A DNA stretch of 64,000 nt from Pseudomonas putida. GTDB taxonomy: Bacteria; Pseudomonadota; Gammaproteobacteria; Pseudomonadales; Pseudomonadaceae. The position numbers and the translations under genes are program-made. This document shows positions 36,724-45,962 of the stretch, piece after piece (positions within the stretch are counted from its first letter, which is position 1; each line of letters opens with the position of its first letter). The stretch spans positions 124,001-188,000 of the forward strand of contig NZ_CP016634.1 in the NCBI RefSeq assembly GCF_002741075.1, written 5' to 3'. The notes beneath the pieces were generated by a model, which had not been told where the DNA came from, ran no database searches, and saw nothing but the letters and a program-made list of their open reading frames with translations.

Positions 36724-37341
36724 ATGAACAAACTATTCGTGAGTCTGCTGTTGACCATGGGTGTCGCAGGTGCGGCCAATGCTGCGGAACCCATCAAAGG
36801 CGATGCTGCTGCCGGTCAGGCCAAGACAGCCGTCTGTGGAGCCTGCCACAACCCCGACGGCAACAGCTTGGCGCCGAACTTCCCCAAACTTGCCGGCCAA
36901 GGCCAGCGTTACCTCGAAAAACAGCTGCACGACATCAAGTCCGGCAAGCGTACCGTGCTGGAGATGACCGGCATGCTGGCCAACTTCAACGACCAGGACC
37001 TGGCTGACATTGCCGCCTACTTCTCCAGCCAGAAGGGCAGCGTCGGTGCGGCTGATCCCAAGCTGGTCGAGCGTGGCCGTGCGCTGTTCAATGGCGGCGA
37101 CCTGGAAAAAGGCATGCCGGCGTGCACCGGTTGCCATTCGCCAAATGGCGCGGGTATTGCCCTGGCGGGCTTCCCGCACCTGGGTGGCCAGCACGCCCAG
37201 TACGTGGCCAAGCAGCTCACCGACTTCCGCGAGGGCAACCGTACCAACGACGGCGATGCCATGACCATGCGATCGGTCGCGGGCAAACTGAGCAACAAGG
37301 ACATCGAGGCCTTGGCCAGTTACATCCAGGGTTTGCACTGA
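36724..37341 (+). CDS. diheme cytochrome c4
   Basis: 205 aa with a signal peptide ending at AANAAEP. Two homologous cytochrome domains: CGACHN with a later Met (MTGMLANF), and CTGCHS with MTMRSVAGKLS. This duplicated architecture is cytochrome c4, a periplasmic carrier able to feed terminal oxidases, which would include the cox complex encoded upstream. Confidence 0.95.
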   Translation: MNKLFVSLLLTMGVAGAANAAEPIKGDAAAGQAKTAVCGACHNPDGNSLAPNFPKLAGQGQRYLEKQLHDIKSGKRTVLEMTGMLANFNDQDLADIAAYFSSQKGSVGAADPKLVERGRALFNGGDLEKGMPACTGCHSPNGAGIALAGFPHLGGQHAQYVAKQLTDFREGNRTNDGDAMTMRSVAGKLSNKDIEALASYIQGLH

Positions 37342-37412
37342 GGCCTGGACAGGCTCGTCGCGAGCACAGGCCCTGCGCATTAACGTTCGGTTAATGCTGT
37401 CTGGCAAAGATG

Positions 37413-37439
37413 AAAGGGCGGCCTGGACCGCCCTTTTTT
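37413..37439 (+). terminator. rho-independent terminator after the cytochrome c4 gene
   Basis: AAAGGGCGG and CCGCCCTTT form a perfect 9-bp stem with a 6-nt loop, and the T-run continues to six T. It separates the cytochrome genes from dsbA. Confidence 0.85.
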
Positions 37440-37536
37440 CTGTCCATAGCCGTTACACTAGAGAACTTGAGCCCTTCCCGACCGGTCTGAGCTACCGGTC
37501 GCGTCGAGGCGACCAATGACTGCTTAGGAGTAAAGC

Positions 37537-38169
37537 ATGCGTAAACTGATTCTCAGCGCTGCGCTGGTCGCCGCCAGCGTATTCGGGATGACTGCCGTAC
37601 AGGCTGCGGAGCCTGTCGAAGGTCAGCAATATTTCGAGCTGAGCAACCCCGTTCCTGTTTCCGTACCCGGCAAGATCGAAGTCGTCGAGCTGTTCTGGTA
37701 CGGCTGCCCGCACTGCTACCACTTCGAACCGACCATCAACCCGTGGGCTGAAAAACTGCCGGCCGACGTCAACTTCAAGCGTGTGCCTGCCATGTTCGGC
37801 GGCCCGTGGGACGCCCACGGCCAGATGTTCCTGACCCTCGAAGCCATGGGCGTCGAGCACAACGTCCATGCCGCAGTCTTCGATGCCATCCAGAACAAGC
37901 GCATGCGCCTGACCAAGCCTGAAGAAATGGCCGACTTCCTCGCTACCCAGGGCGTGGACAAGGAGAAGTTCCTTGCCACCTTCAATTCGTTCGCCATCAA
38001 AGGTCAGGTGCAGCAGGCCAAGGACCTGGCGAAGAAGTACGAAATCACCGGCGTACCGAGCATGGTCGTCAACGGCAAGTACCGCTTCGACCTGGGTACC
38101 GCCGGCGGGCCGGAAGGCGTGCTGGATGTCGCCGACCAGCTGATCGCCAAGGAGCGCGCCGCTAAGTAA
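37537..38169 (+). CDS. dsbA: thiol:disulfide interchange protein DsbA
   Basis: 210 aa with a signal peptide (LSAALVAASVFGMTAVQA). Thioredoxin fold with redox site CPHC (Cys57-Cys60) and the cis-Pro loop GVPSMVVNGKY. It oxidises Cys pairs in exported proteins. The CSS-EAL protein downstream has two periplasmic Cys, a possible client. AGGAG lies 8 nt before the start. Confidence 0.95.
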   Translation: MRKLILSAALVAASVFGMTAVQAAEPVEGQQYFELSNPVPVSVPGKIEVVELFWYGCPHCYHFEPTINPWAEKLPADVNFKRVPAMFGGPWDAHGQMFLTLEAMGVEHNVHAAVFDAIQNKRMRLTKPEEMADFLATQGVDKEKFLATFNSFAIKGQVQQAKDLAKKYEITGVPSMVVNGKYRFDLGTAGGPEGVLDVADQLIAKERAAK

Positions 38170-38181
38170 GCGGCGTTGCCC

Positions 38182-39036
38182 ATGAACCGCTTTCGCTCAA
38201 CGCGCCTGGTTGGCCTGCGACAGCCGCAGGTCAACGAGCATCACCTGCAGGCCTCGGGCCTGCCGGCCGATGGGCGACTGCGGTTGCTCAGCTTCAATAT
38301 CCAAGTCGGTATCAGCACCGAGCGCTATCGGCATTATCTAACCCGCAGCTGGCAGCACCTGCTGCCGCACACCGGGCGTGCCGGTAACCTGCAGCGTATC
38401 GGTGAACTGCTCGGCGATTTCGATCTCGTGGCCCTGCAGGAGGCCGATGGTGGTAGCCTGCGTTCGGGCTATGTCAATCAGGTCGAGCATCTGGCCCAAC
38501 TCGGGGCCTTCCCGTACTGGTACCAGCAGCTCAATCGCAATCTGGGGCGTTTCGCGCAGCACAGCAATGGCGTGCTCAGCCGCCTCAAGCCCCAGCATCT
38601 TGAAGATCACCCCCTGCCCGGCCCGGCCGGTCGAGGTGCGATACTGGTGCGCTTCGGCGAAGGCGAAGACGCCTTGATCGTGGTGATGATGCACCTGGCC
38701 CTCGGTGCCAAGACCCGGGCCCGGCAACTGGCCTATGTCCGTGAGCTGATTGGCGGTTACCGCCACCAGGTGCTCATGGGCGACATGAACACCCACGCCA
38801 ATGACTTGCTCGAGCACTCGCCTCTTCGCGATCTGGGCCTGATCGCGCCTCAGGTCGAGGCCACCTTCCCCAGCTGGCGCCCCCAGCGTTGCCTGGACCA
38901 CATCCTGCTCAGCCCGAGCCTGACCCTGGAGCGGGTCGAGGTGCTGGCCCAGCCAATTTCCGACCACCTTCCGGTTGCTGTCGAGATTCGTTTGCCTGAT
39001 GCACTGACTGTGGATACGCTGCCGGCTTTGGGCTGA
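38182..39036 (+). CDS. endonuclease/exonuclease/phosphatase family protein
   Basis: 284 aa from ATG 38182, 12 bp after dsbA. EEP fold: LLSFNIQVGIS, LVALQEADGG (catalytic Glu), VVMMHLALGAKTRARQLAYV, MGDMNTHANDLL (Asp/Asn) and the terminal SDHLPVAVEI (Asp-His). No signal peptide, so a cytoplasmic phosphodiesterase or nuclease is expected. The substrate is unknown. It is cotranscribed with dsbA and the next gene by spacing. Confidence 0.88.
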   Translation: MNRFRSTRLVGLRQPQVNEHHLQASGLPADGRLRLLSFNIQVGISTERYRHYLTRSWQHLLPHTGRAGNLQRIGELLGDFDLVALQEADGGSLRSGYVNQVEHLAQLGAFPYWYQQLNRNLGRFAQHSNGVLSRLKPQHLEDHPLPGPAGRGAILVRFGEGEDALIVVMMHLALGAKTRARQLAYVRELIGGYRHQVLMGDMNTHANDLLEHSPLRDLGLIAPQVEATFPSWRPQRCLDHILLSPSLTLERVEVLAQPISDHLPVAVEIRLPDALTVDTLPALG

Positions 39037-39064
39037 TTGCTATCACCGGTTTGCGGATCCAGGC

Positions 39065-41035
39065 ATGACAGACGAAGGCGAGCGCTGGAAAGAGAAGTAC
39101 CTCAAAAGCATCGAACAGCAAGAGAAGCTGGAGCGCCGTTGGGAGGCTCGTCTCGATTTGCTGCGTCGCGGCCTGGTGCGCAGCACCCTGGCGGCCGAAG
39201 GCAGCGACAAGACGGTCGATCAATGCATGAAGGAAATGCGCGAGGTCATCCGCAGCGACAACATGGACGCCGGCCTCGCCGGGCTGTTGCCGCGCCTGGA
39301 AAAAGCCGTGCTGGACTCCGAGCAGCGCCGCGAAACCCGCATGACACAGGTCAGCGAGGCCTTGACCTCTCTGGTCGAGCAGTTGCAGCGTTTGCCTTTG
39401 CCCGGTGATATCGCCCGGCCCCTGAAGAAACTCTCCAAGAAACTCGATGGTGGGGTGAGCCAGTCTCGCGAGCTGCCGCCGTTGTTGGGCGAGTTGAGCG
39501 GCCTGCAGGGGCGCGCCTTGAGCGTGCTGCAACGACCCGACGAAGAGCCACGACCAGGATTTCTCCAGCGGCTGTTCGGCGGCCGCGAGGCGGAGCTTGA
39601 GCCCGCTGCCGCACTTGCAGAGGCCAGTCCAGCCGAGGTTCACGAAAGGCCAATGGCCGAGCCTGTGGTATCGGCCGATGTGGATGAACTGCAGCCTTTG
39701 ACGCAAGCACAGGCAGAGCCCGTGCAGGTTGCTCAGCAAGCGGTCGAGGCGTCGGCCCCTGCGTCTGACATCGAGGGGCCTGAGCTGGATGCTGCCGACG
39801 AGCCTTGCGCGCAAGAGGATACGTTGGAGTCGCTACCACTAGCGGAAAGCCCTGAGGCAGTTTCCTCGTCACCGACCGAGGCCGAATCTGCCGACGAGCC
39901 CGTCGCTGTCGCCGAGCCGGAGCCTGTCGACACTCAAAACGCACCAGAAGAAGACGGCCCGTATGCTCTGCCAGATGCTGTGGAGCCTCCCTACAGCACC
40001 GTTGCGGCGCACATCGAGCAGACCCTGATCGGCCTGCTCGATGACCTGAGCCTGCCGGAACGCCACAAGGCCCAGGCACTGGCCATGCGCGAGCGGGTGT
40101 CGCGTGGGCTGAACTGGTATGAGCTGATTCCGGTGCTCGATGACTTGGCCGTGCTCATGCTGGCCATCACCGACAGCGGCCAGCATGAGTTCGAGGCCTA
40201 CCTGCAGCAGCTCAACGGGCGCCTGGAAACCTTCCAGAGCCACCTGCAAGAGGCCAGTGCCGGGCATGCCGACAACAGCTACGCCGCGCGTGAGCTTGAC
40301 CACCAGTTGCGTGAGCAGGTCGACGGCCTGCAAAGCAGTGTGCAGGGCGCCGCTGACGTGGACAGCCTCAAGCACATCCTGGAGAAGCGCCTCGAAGGCT
40401 TGCTGAGCACCATGGACGAGCATCGGCATGAGCGCGACCGTCGCGAGCAGGAGCTGGCGGGCCGCTTGCAAGGTCTGGCCGATCGGGTGGCGAACATGGA
40501 GCAGGAAGCCCTCGGCTACCGCGAGCACCTTGAGGAGCAGCGCCAGAAAGCCCTGCTCGACCCTCTTACCGGGCTGCCCAACCGTGCAGCCTGGTCGGAG
40601 CGCGTCGAGCGTGAAGTCCAGCACTGGCAGGCCCATGGTGGGCATTTGCTGATGGCGATCCTCGACCTGGACCACTTCAAGCGGATCAACGACAACTATG
40701 GGCACCTGGCCGGCGACAAGGTGCTCAAGATCGTTGCCGATCAGTTGCGCAAGCGTCTGCGTGGACAGGATTTCATCGCCCGCTTCGGTGGCGAGGAGTT
40801 CGTCGTGCTGCTTCCGCAGACTCCACCTGCAGTCGGCCTCAAGCTGGCCGAGACCTTGCGGGCGGCTATCGAGGCCTGCCCGTTCCACTTCAAGGGTGAG
40901 CGGGTGGTGATCACCACCTCCATTGGCCTGAGCGCCTTCCGCACGGGCGAGCGAGGCGACCAGGTCCTCAAGCGCGCGGACGACGCGTTGTACCGGGCCA
41001 AGGATCAAGGCCGCAATCGCGTGGAACAGGCATAG
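39065..41035 (+). CDS. dgcH: diguanylate cyclase DgcH
   Basis: 656 aa, soluble (no membrane segment). N-terminal helical part (1-165), a long acidic low-complexity linker (about 180-310, rich in Glu/Ala/Pro), a helical sensory-like part (about 315-480) with coiled coil, then the GGDEF domain (about 495-656). The active site GGEEF is at 575-579 and the inhibitory I-site RGQD at 566-569, five residues upstream, so catalysis and product feedback should be intact. The gene order (dsbA, EEP, dgcH, ampDh2) matches P. aeruginosa PA5489-PA5485. Confidence 0.92.
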   Translation: MTDEGERWKEKYLKSIEQQEKLERRWEARLDLLRRGLVRSTLAAEGSDKTVDQCMKEMREVIRSDNMDAGLAGLLPRLEKAVLDSEQRRETRMTQVSEALTSLVEQLQRLPLPGDIARPLKKLSKKLDGGVSQSRELPPLLGELSGLQGRALSVLQRPDEEPRPGFLQRLFGGREAELEPAAALAEASPAEVHERPMAEPVVSADVDELQPLTQAQAEPVQVAQQAVEASAPASDIEGPELDAADEPCAQEDTLESLPLAESPEAVSSSPTEAESADEPVAVAEPEPVDTQNAPEEDGPYALPDAVEPPYSTVAAHIEQTLIGLLDDLSLPERHKAQALAMRERVSRGLNWYELIPVLDDLAVLMLAITDSGQHEFEAYLQQLNGRLETFQSHLQEASAGHADNSYAARELDHQLREQVDGLQSSVQGAADVDSLKHILEKRLEGLLSTMDEHRHERDRREQELAGRLQGLADRVANMEQEALGYREHLEEQRQKALLDPLTGLPNRAAWSERVEREVQHWQAHGGHLLMAILDLDHFKRINDNYGHLAGDKVLKIVADQLRKRLRGQDFIARFGGEEFVVLLPQTPPAVGLKLAETLRAAIEACPFHFKGERVVITTSIGLSAFRTGERGDQVLKRADDALYRAKDQGRNRVEQA

Positions 41036-41132
41036 CTATATTTACCGCATTCGCTGCGACCCTGACGCTGACAATGGTCCGCCGAAAACCTGAAGGACAG
41101 GTTTCGGCACCTTGATCAAACAGGAGTAGCGA

Positions 41133-41528
41133 ATGAAAGCAATGAAAGGATTGGCCGTTTTTGCCATGGTGCTGGCCATGCAGACGACTGCAATGGCCAA
41201 AGAACGAGTGTTTACTGCCCATGTGGCGGCTGACGGCACGCTGTTGCGGCAGTCCCCGAACTGGATCACCGACATCAAGCATCAACCCCAGCCCAACTAT
41301 TTCAGTTTGTACAAACTGACGTTGAACAAACAGGTTGTGCGCCAAGACCCGGGCTTTTGCACGGTCTCGGCCATCGATGCCAGCAGTTACGATCGCCAGC
41401 TGTATGGACAGGCCAAGGTAACCGGCAAGCCTTTGGCGGAGAAGGTCGGCGTGATGACTCAGCTGGTCGACAAGAAAGGGCCCAGTGGCGATAACGCCCT
41501 GGAGTTTCTCTTGATGTGCACGCGGTGA
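41133..41528 (+). CDS. exported protein of unknown function
   Basis: 131 aa with a signal peptide (LAVFAMVLAMQTTAMAKE). The mature part has the features VFTAHVAADGTLLRQSPNWI and two Cys (near positions 70 and 129) that may form a disulfide. I do not recognise the family. AGGAG is 6 nt before ATG. It sits between dgcH and ampDh2. Confidence 0.8.
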   Translation: MKAMKGLAVFAMVLAMQTTAMAKERVFTAHVAADGTLLRQSPNWITDIKHQPQPNYFSLYKLTLNKQVVRQDPGFCTVSAIDASSYDRQLYGQAKVTGKPLAEKVGVMTQLVDKKGPSGDNALEFLLMCTR

Positions 41529-41609
41529 TTGTGTTTCCCGAGCTGTAGCGAGACGTGCACGTTATACTGTAGCGCTGATGCCGATTACTTTACTGACGTG
41601 CCCTCTCTC

Positions 41610-42386
41610 ATGAAAACGCTTTTCGCCGGGCTGATGTTGTTGATGCTGGCTGGCTGCTCAAGCGGCCTGCGGATCGACCGTAGCCATCCCTCCGTCAACC
41701 ACGACAGCCGTATCCAGTTCGTCGTACTGCATTACACCAATGCATCCCTGGAGCGCTCCCTGGCCTTGCTGACCCATGGCGAAGTCAGCAGTCATTACCT
41801 GGTTGGTGATGGGCCGGCCACCGTTTATCAACTGGTGGATGAAAACCGTCGGGCCTGGCATGCCGGCGACAGTCAGTGGCAAGGGCGCACTTGGCTGAAC
41901 TCCAGCTCCATCGGTATCGAGATCGTCAACCCAGGCTACACCGACACCCCCAACGGCCGCATCTGGCACCCCTACAGCGAGGCTCAGGTCCAGGCCTTGA
42001 TCGCGTTGCTCAAGGATATCGTCAAGCGCAACCACATCGAGCCGCGTCACATCATTGGCCACAGTGACATCGCGCCGCTGCGCAAGCTCGATCCCGGGCC
42101 GCTGTTCCCGTGGAAACGTCTCGCTGATGCAGGCCTGGGCGTTTGGCCGCAGGCCAATGCCGTTGCGCGACAGCAAGCGTATTTCAGCGTCAATCCTCCG
42201 ACAATCAGCTGGTATCAGCAGCAACTGGCGCGTTTCGGCTATGCCATCGAGCAGACCGGCGAGCTCGATGTGGCCACTCGTCATGTGATAGCGGCCTTCC
42301 AGATGCGTTTCCGCCCTCAGCGCTTCGACGGCATGCCGGATGCGCAGACCGCCGCAATGCTGCAGGTATTGAATCAGTCGCGCTGA
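41610..42386 (+). CDS. ampDh2: periplasmic N-acetylmuramoyl-L-alanine amidase AmpDh2
   Basis: 258 aa from ATG 41610, which gives a lipoprotein signal (LLMLAGC, Cys16). Amidase_2 domain: FVVLHYTNAS (zinc His), HAGDSQWQGR, SIGIEIVNPG (catalytic Glu) and HIIGHSDIAPLRKLDPGP (zinc His and Asp). The C terminus (about 195-258) is a peptidoglycan-binding helix bundle. It cleaves the peptide stem from muramic acid, in the outer-membrane-anchored AmpDh2 position next to kinB/algB. Confidence 0.92.
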   Translation: MKTLFAGLMLLMLAGCSSGLRIDRSHPSVNHDSRIQFVVLHYTNASLERSLALLTHGEVSSHYLVGDGPATVYQLVDENRRAWHAGDSQWQGRTWLNSSSIGIEIVNPGYTDTPNGRIWHPYSEAQVQALIALLKDIVKRNHIEPRHIIGHSDIAPLRKLDPGPLFPWKRLADAGLGVWPQANAVARQQAYFSVNPPTISWYQQQLARFGYAIEQTGELDVATRHVIAAFQMRFRPQRFDGMPDAQTAAMLQVLNQSR

Positions 42387-42478
42387 GAAACGGTAACGAA
42401 ACCTTTCTGATGGTGTCATACGCCAAACGGGCAGGCTGACTTCTCGCACAGTTGCTATACCTCTTGGTAATCAACTGG

Positions 42479-44089
42479 ATGCCTGTGATGTCAGCCTTCC
42501 TTGTGACACTGCGTCAAATTTTACACCGTCCCTGGATGCTGGCTGGACTGGCCGCATTTTCCAGCGCAGTCGTACTGCTTGCTGGAAGCTTCGGTGTCGC
42601 GCTGCAACAGATGAAACAGAGCGAAAGCGCCCAGATGAACGCCCGGGGCGAGCGTTTTCTGGAGCGGCTGGAGCAGATCTTCGGCCAGTTGCGCGAGGGC
42701 GTAGACCAACTGCAGGCACAACCTCTGCGTGGGTGCGATGCCGCGATGGTCGCAGCCTTGCAGCAGATCGGCCTGAGTTCGCGATTCATCTACGAGGCTG
42801 CCTATGTGGACGGTGCGGTGGTCTGCTCCAGCCGTGGCGCCGAAAGCACCCTCGAACCCCTTCGTGCCCCGGACATCCAGGGCCCCACCTACAGTTATTG
42901 GCTCAATACCAGCACCGAGCCTAACGAGAACCTCGCCGCCTTGATGTTGGGGCGCGGCAAGTTCCTGGTATCCACCTCGCGGGGCCATCTTTCCGATGTG
43001 GTCGACTTGCCGCCTGGTAGCAGTGTGCTGGTCGTGCTCGACCACGGAACCCGAGCCATTCCCGTGCTCGGCCCGCCCCAACGTTGGCCCCCGCCAACGG
43101 TGGACTGGCCGCCGCCACCGAATCAGTCGTTGCTTGAGAAGAATGACTGGTTGCTCTATCACATGCCGACCAACTCGCCTGACTACCAACTGGTGCTGAT
43201 AGCCCCCCGCGCCGGCCTGCCTCTGAAGATGAACGGGATGCTCTGGTTGCTGTTTCCGGGCAGCCTGGTACTGGCCTGTTGCGTCGGCTGGTTGGTGCTG
43301 CAACTGATCCTGCAACGGCGCTCGATGAGTTCGGAGCTGCAAAACGCCTTGCGCCGGGGTGAACTGCAGGTGCTCTACCAGCCGATATTCGAGCTCGACA
43401 GCCGGCGTTGCGTCGGTGCCGAGGCCCTGGTGCGCTGGCTGCGACCGGATGGTTCTTTGACCAGCCCGGACCTGTTCATTCCGTTGGCCGAGAACACCGG
43501 GCAGATCCGCCAGATCACGGATTTCGTGCTGCAACGGGTGCTGGAGCAACTGGGCCAGTTGCTGAGGGCCAATCCCTCGCTGTACATCTCGGTGAACCTG
43601 GCGGCCTGCGACGTGATGGTCCCGCGCATCGGGCGTGTCGCGGCCCGGTTGCTGGCGCATCATCGGGTGGCTGCGAGCCAGATCGCCTTCGAGGTGACCG
43701 AGCGGGGGCTGATCGATGTGGTGGTGGCACGTGACAATCTGCAGGCCTTGCGCGCGGTAGGGCATCAGGTGTTGATCGACGACTTCGGTACAGGCTATTG
43801 CAGCCTGGCTTATCTACAGACGCTCCCAGTCGATTGCCTGAAGATCGACAAGGCTTTCATCGATGCACTGGGTCACGATGCCGCGAGCAGTGGTGTGGCC
43901 CCGCATATCATTCGCATGGCCCACTCCCTGCATTTGCGGGTGATCGCCGAAGGGATCGAATGCGAGGACCAGGCGCAGTTGCTCAACAGTGAAGGCGTCA
44001 ATTATGGGCAAGGCTGGCTGTTTGCCCATCCGCTCACTGCCCGGCAGTTCACCGAGCTGGTGACTCGCCAGCGGCGCAATAGCAAATAG
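42479..44089 (+). CDS. CSS-motif EAL-domain c-di-GMP phosphodiesterase
   Basis: 536 aa from ATG 42479 (ATG 42488 is also possible; neither has a clear ribosome site). TM1 about 20-40, periplasmic CSS domain with paired Cys86 and Cys116 (CSS), a polyproline segment (WPPPTVDWPPPP), TM2 about 245-270, then a C-terminal EAL domain. Catalytic residues are intact: EALVRW (from 315), NLAACDV, FEVTERG, DDFGTGYCSL, LKIDK and IAEGIE. It should hydrolyse c-di-GMP, opposing DgcH, possibly in response to periplasmic thiol redox. Confidence 0.92.
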   Translation: MPVMSAFLVTLRQILHRPWMLAGLAAFSSAVVLLAGSFGVALQQMKQSESAQMNARGERFLERLEQIFGQLREGVDQLQAQPLRGCDAAMVAALQQIGLSSRFIYEAAYVDGAVVCSSRGAESTLEPLRAPDIQGPTYSYWLNTSTEPNENLAALMLGRGKFLVSTSRGHLSDVVDLPPGSSVLVVLDHGTRAIPVLGPPQRWPPPTVDWPPPPNQSLLEKNDWLLYHMPTNSPDYQLVLIAPRAGLPLKMNGMLWLLFPGSLVLACCVGWLVLQLILQRRSMSSELQNALRRGELQVLYQPIFELDSRRCVGAEALVRWLRPDGSLTSPDLFIPLAENTGQIRQITDFVLQRVLEQLGQLLRANPSLYISVNLAACDVMVPRIGRVAARLLAHHRVAASQIAFEVTERGLIDVVVARDNLQALRAVGHQVLIDDFGTGYCSLAYLQTLPVDCLKIDKAFIDALGHDAASSGVAPHIIRMAHSLHLRVIAEGIECEDQAQLLNSEGVNYGQGWLFAHPLTARQFTELVTRQRRNSK

Positions 44090-44103
44090 AAGACGGTGAC
44101 CGC

Positions 44104-44161
44104 TTCGCGGGTACAACGGTGTTATTGGGCGCGCCGAGAACCTGCGGGTTTATCCGCGAAA
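44104..44161. repeat. degenerate REP pair
   Basis: TTCGCGGGTACAAC and GCGGGTTTATCCGCGAA between the convergent EAL gene and kinB. The arms are less well matched than in the other pairs. Confidence 0.55.
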
Positions 44162-44183
44162 AGCACCCTGCGATGAAGGAGCC

Positions 44184-45962
44184 CTATATCGGCAGCGTCA
44201 TGTAGAACTGCGTCCCCTGCCCCGGCCGGGAATACACGCCCATCCGGCCGCCATGCAGTTGGACGATCTCCTTGCACAGTGCCAGGCCCAACCCGGCCCC
44301 GCCTTTCTTGCGTCCGACCTGGACGAAGGGTTCGAAGATCCTGGCCTGCTGCCCATAGGCGATGCCTTCGCCGTTGTCCTCGACCCCAATGATCACCCGC
44401 TCGGCGTGCCGCCGTGCATGCAGACGAATGTTTCCGTCGCTGGCGGTGTGACGAATCGCGTTGTGCAACAGGTTGTCCAGCACCCGGTCCAGCTGCGCAG
44501 CGTCTGCCTGGATGCGCGGCAGAGGGGGCTGCAGGTCGATGAACAGTTCGATGTGTTTTTGTTCCGCCTGCTCGGCAAAGCGCGAGTGGGCCCGCTCGAG
44601 CAACTCCTCGATGCTACAGGGCGACAGCTCCAGCTTCTGCAGGCCGCTCTGGTAGCGGGAGAAATTCAGCAGGTCATTGATCAGCTGGGTCAGGCGCTGC
44701 ATTTCTTCGCCGATGGTGTCGAGCAGGTCGTTTTCCCGCGCCTGAGGTGGAAACGTCACCCGCTCTCGCAGCAGGCCGAACGCCATGTGCATGCCGGTCA
44801 CCGGCGTTCGCAGCTCATGGGAGGCACGCAGGACGAACTCACTGCGCACCCGTTCGAACGCCCGCTGTTCGGTGACGTCGTGCAGCACCATCACGGCGCC
44901 CAGGATCGGCCCTTGCGGGCGGCTGACGGGCGTCAGGCTGTAGGTCAGCAGCCGGGTTTCGTCGTCCACCTCGATGCTGAGGTCGTCCGGTGGCCGGTCC
45001 AGGTTGCCGCCGCGCAGAACCTGGCGCAGCTGTTGCTCAAGCTCCGGGCGCTGCAAGGCTTCGGCAAGGCCCGTCCCGACCCGGCTGGCGTCCCAGCCCA
45101 ACTGGCGTTGCGCTACGGGGTTCAGGTGTTCCAGGCGGCCCTGACGGTCGATGATCAGCAGACCGTCGTCGATGCTATCCAGGACAGCCTGCAGGCGCTG
45201 CTGACCCGCCAGCAGTTCGTCGATGTTGGTGGCCTGATGCTTGCGCAGGGCATCGGCCATCAGCCCGAAGCGCCGGGTAAGCTGGTTGAGCTCGGTGGCC
45301 TGGGTGACCGGCAAGGTGACGTCGAAATTGCCTTGGCCGACTTGGTCGGCAGCCTTGGCCAAGGCCTCGATGGGTTGTCCGAAGCGTCGGGCGATGTTGT
45401 GCGCCGTGACGAACCCGAGCACCAGTACCACCAAGCCCATCAGGCCAAGAACGCCGCTGATCAGCAAGGCGCGGTCGCGCGCCTGTTCCTCGCTGCGCGT
45501 GACGTGCTCCAGGGCTTGCTTGTGCGAGTCGATCAGGTCGGTACGGACCTGGTTGAAGGCGGCGCCCAAGGGCTGCTCGGTGTCCATGCTGCGCGCAGGC
45601 GCCGCGCTGTCGCGGTAAGCCTGGAGGAAGGCCTGGTAGTTGCTGCTGGCCTTGCTGAAGGCGGTGCGTTCGCCGCCCTCGGCGAGGCCTTGGGTGAGCA
45701 GGCTCTGAAAGTCTTCCTGCAGCGTCACCAAATTGCGTGGGTCAGTGTCCGCGTCGAGGATGAGCGTCAACTGCTCGCCCAGGTTCTGGCGCAGCTTGAG
45801 CCCGATCTCCAGCGTATGGGTGGTATCGCGCACCAACCGCTGCTGCATAGTGGACATCTGCATCACGCTGACCAGCCCGAACAGCAGGCCGAGCAACGCC
45901 ACGGTGACCAAGGCCGAGATGCTCAGGAAAAGCCGCGTGCGCAGCTTCATGGGCCATTTCAT
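44184..45962 (-). CDS. kinB: sensor histidine kinase KinB
   Basis: 592 aa. TM1 about 11-35, a periplasmic helical sensor domain, TM2 about 165-188, HAMP, PAS (about 255-365, VLDSIDDGLLIIDRQGRLEHLNPVAQRQLGW), the His box ASHELRTPVTG (His382), then the ATPase domain (LLHNAIRHT, EDNGEGIA, GGAGLGLALCKEIV). It acts on AlgB; in P. aeruginosa KinB restrains alginate production through this pair. The start overlaps the algB stop by 4 bp. Confidence 0.94.
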   Translation of the reverse strand: MKWPMKLRTRLFLSISALVTVALLGLLFGLVSVMQMSTMQQRLVRDTTHTLEIGLKLRQNLGEQLTLILDADTDPRNLVTLQEDFQSLLTQGLAEGGERTAFSKASSNYQAFLQAYRDSAAPARSMDTEQPLGAAFNQVRTDLIDSHKQALEHVTRSEEQARDRALLISGVLGLMGLVVLVLGFVTAHNIARRFGQPIEALAKAADQVGQGNFDVTLPVTQATELNQLTRRFGLMADALRKHQATNIDELLAGQQRLQAVLDSIDDGLLIIDRQGRLEHLNPVAQRQLGWDASRVGTGLAEALQRPELEQQLRQVLRGGNLDRPPDDLSIEVDDETRLLTYSLTPVSRPQGPILGAVMVLHDVTEQRAFERVRSEFVLRASHELRTPVTGMHMAFGLLRERVTFPPQARENDLLDTIGEEMQRLTQLINDLLNFSRYQSGLQKLELSPCSIEELLERAHSRFAEQAEQKHIELFIDLQPPLPRIQADAAQLDRVLDNLLHNAIRHTASDGNIRLHARRHAERVIIGVEDNGEGIAYGQQARIFEPFVQVGRKKGGAGLGLALCKEIVQLHGGRMGVYSRPGQGTQFYMTLPI

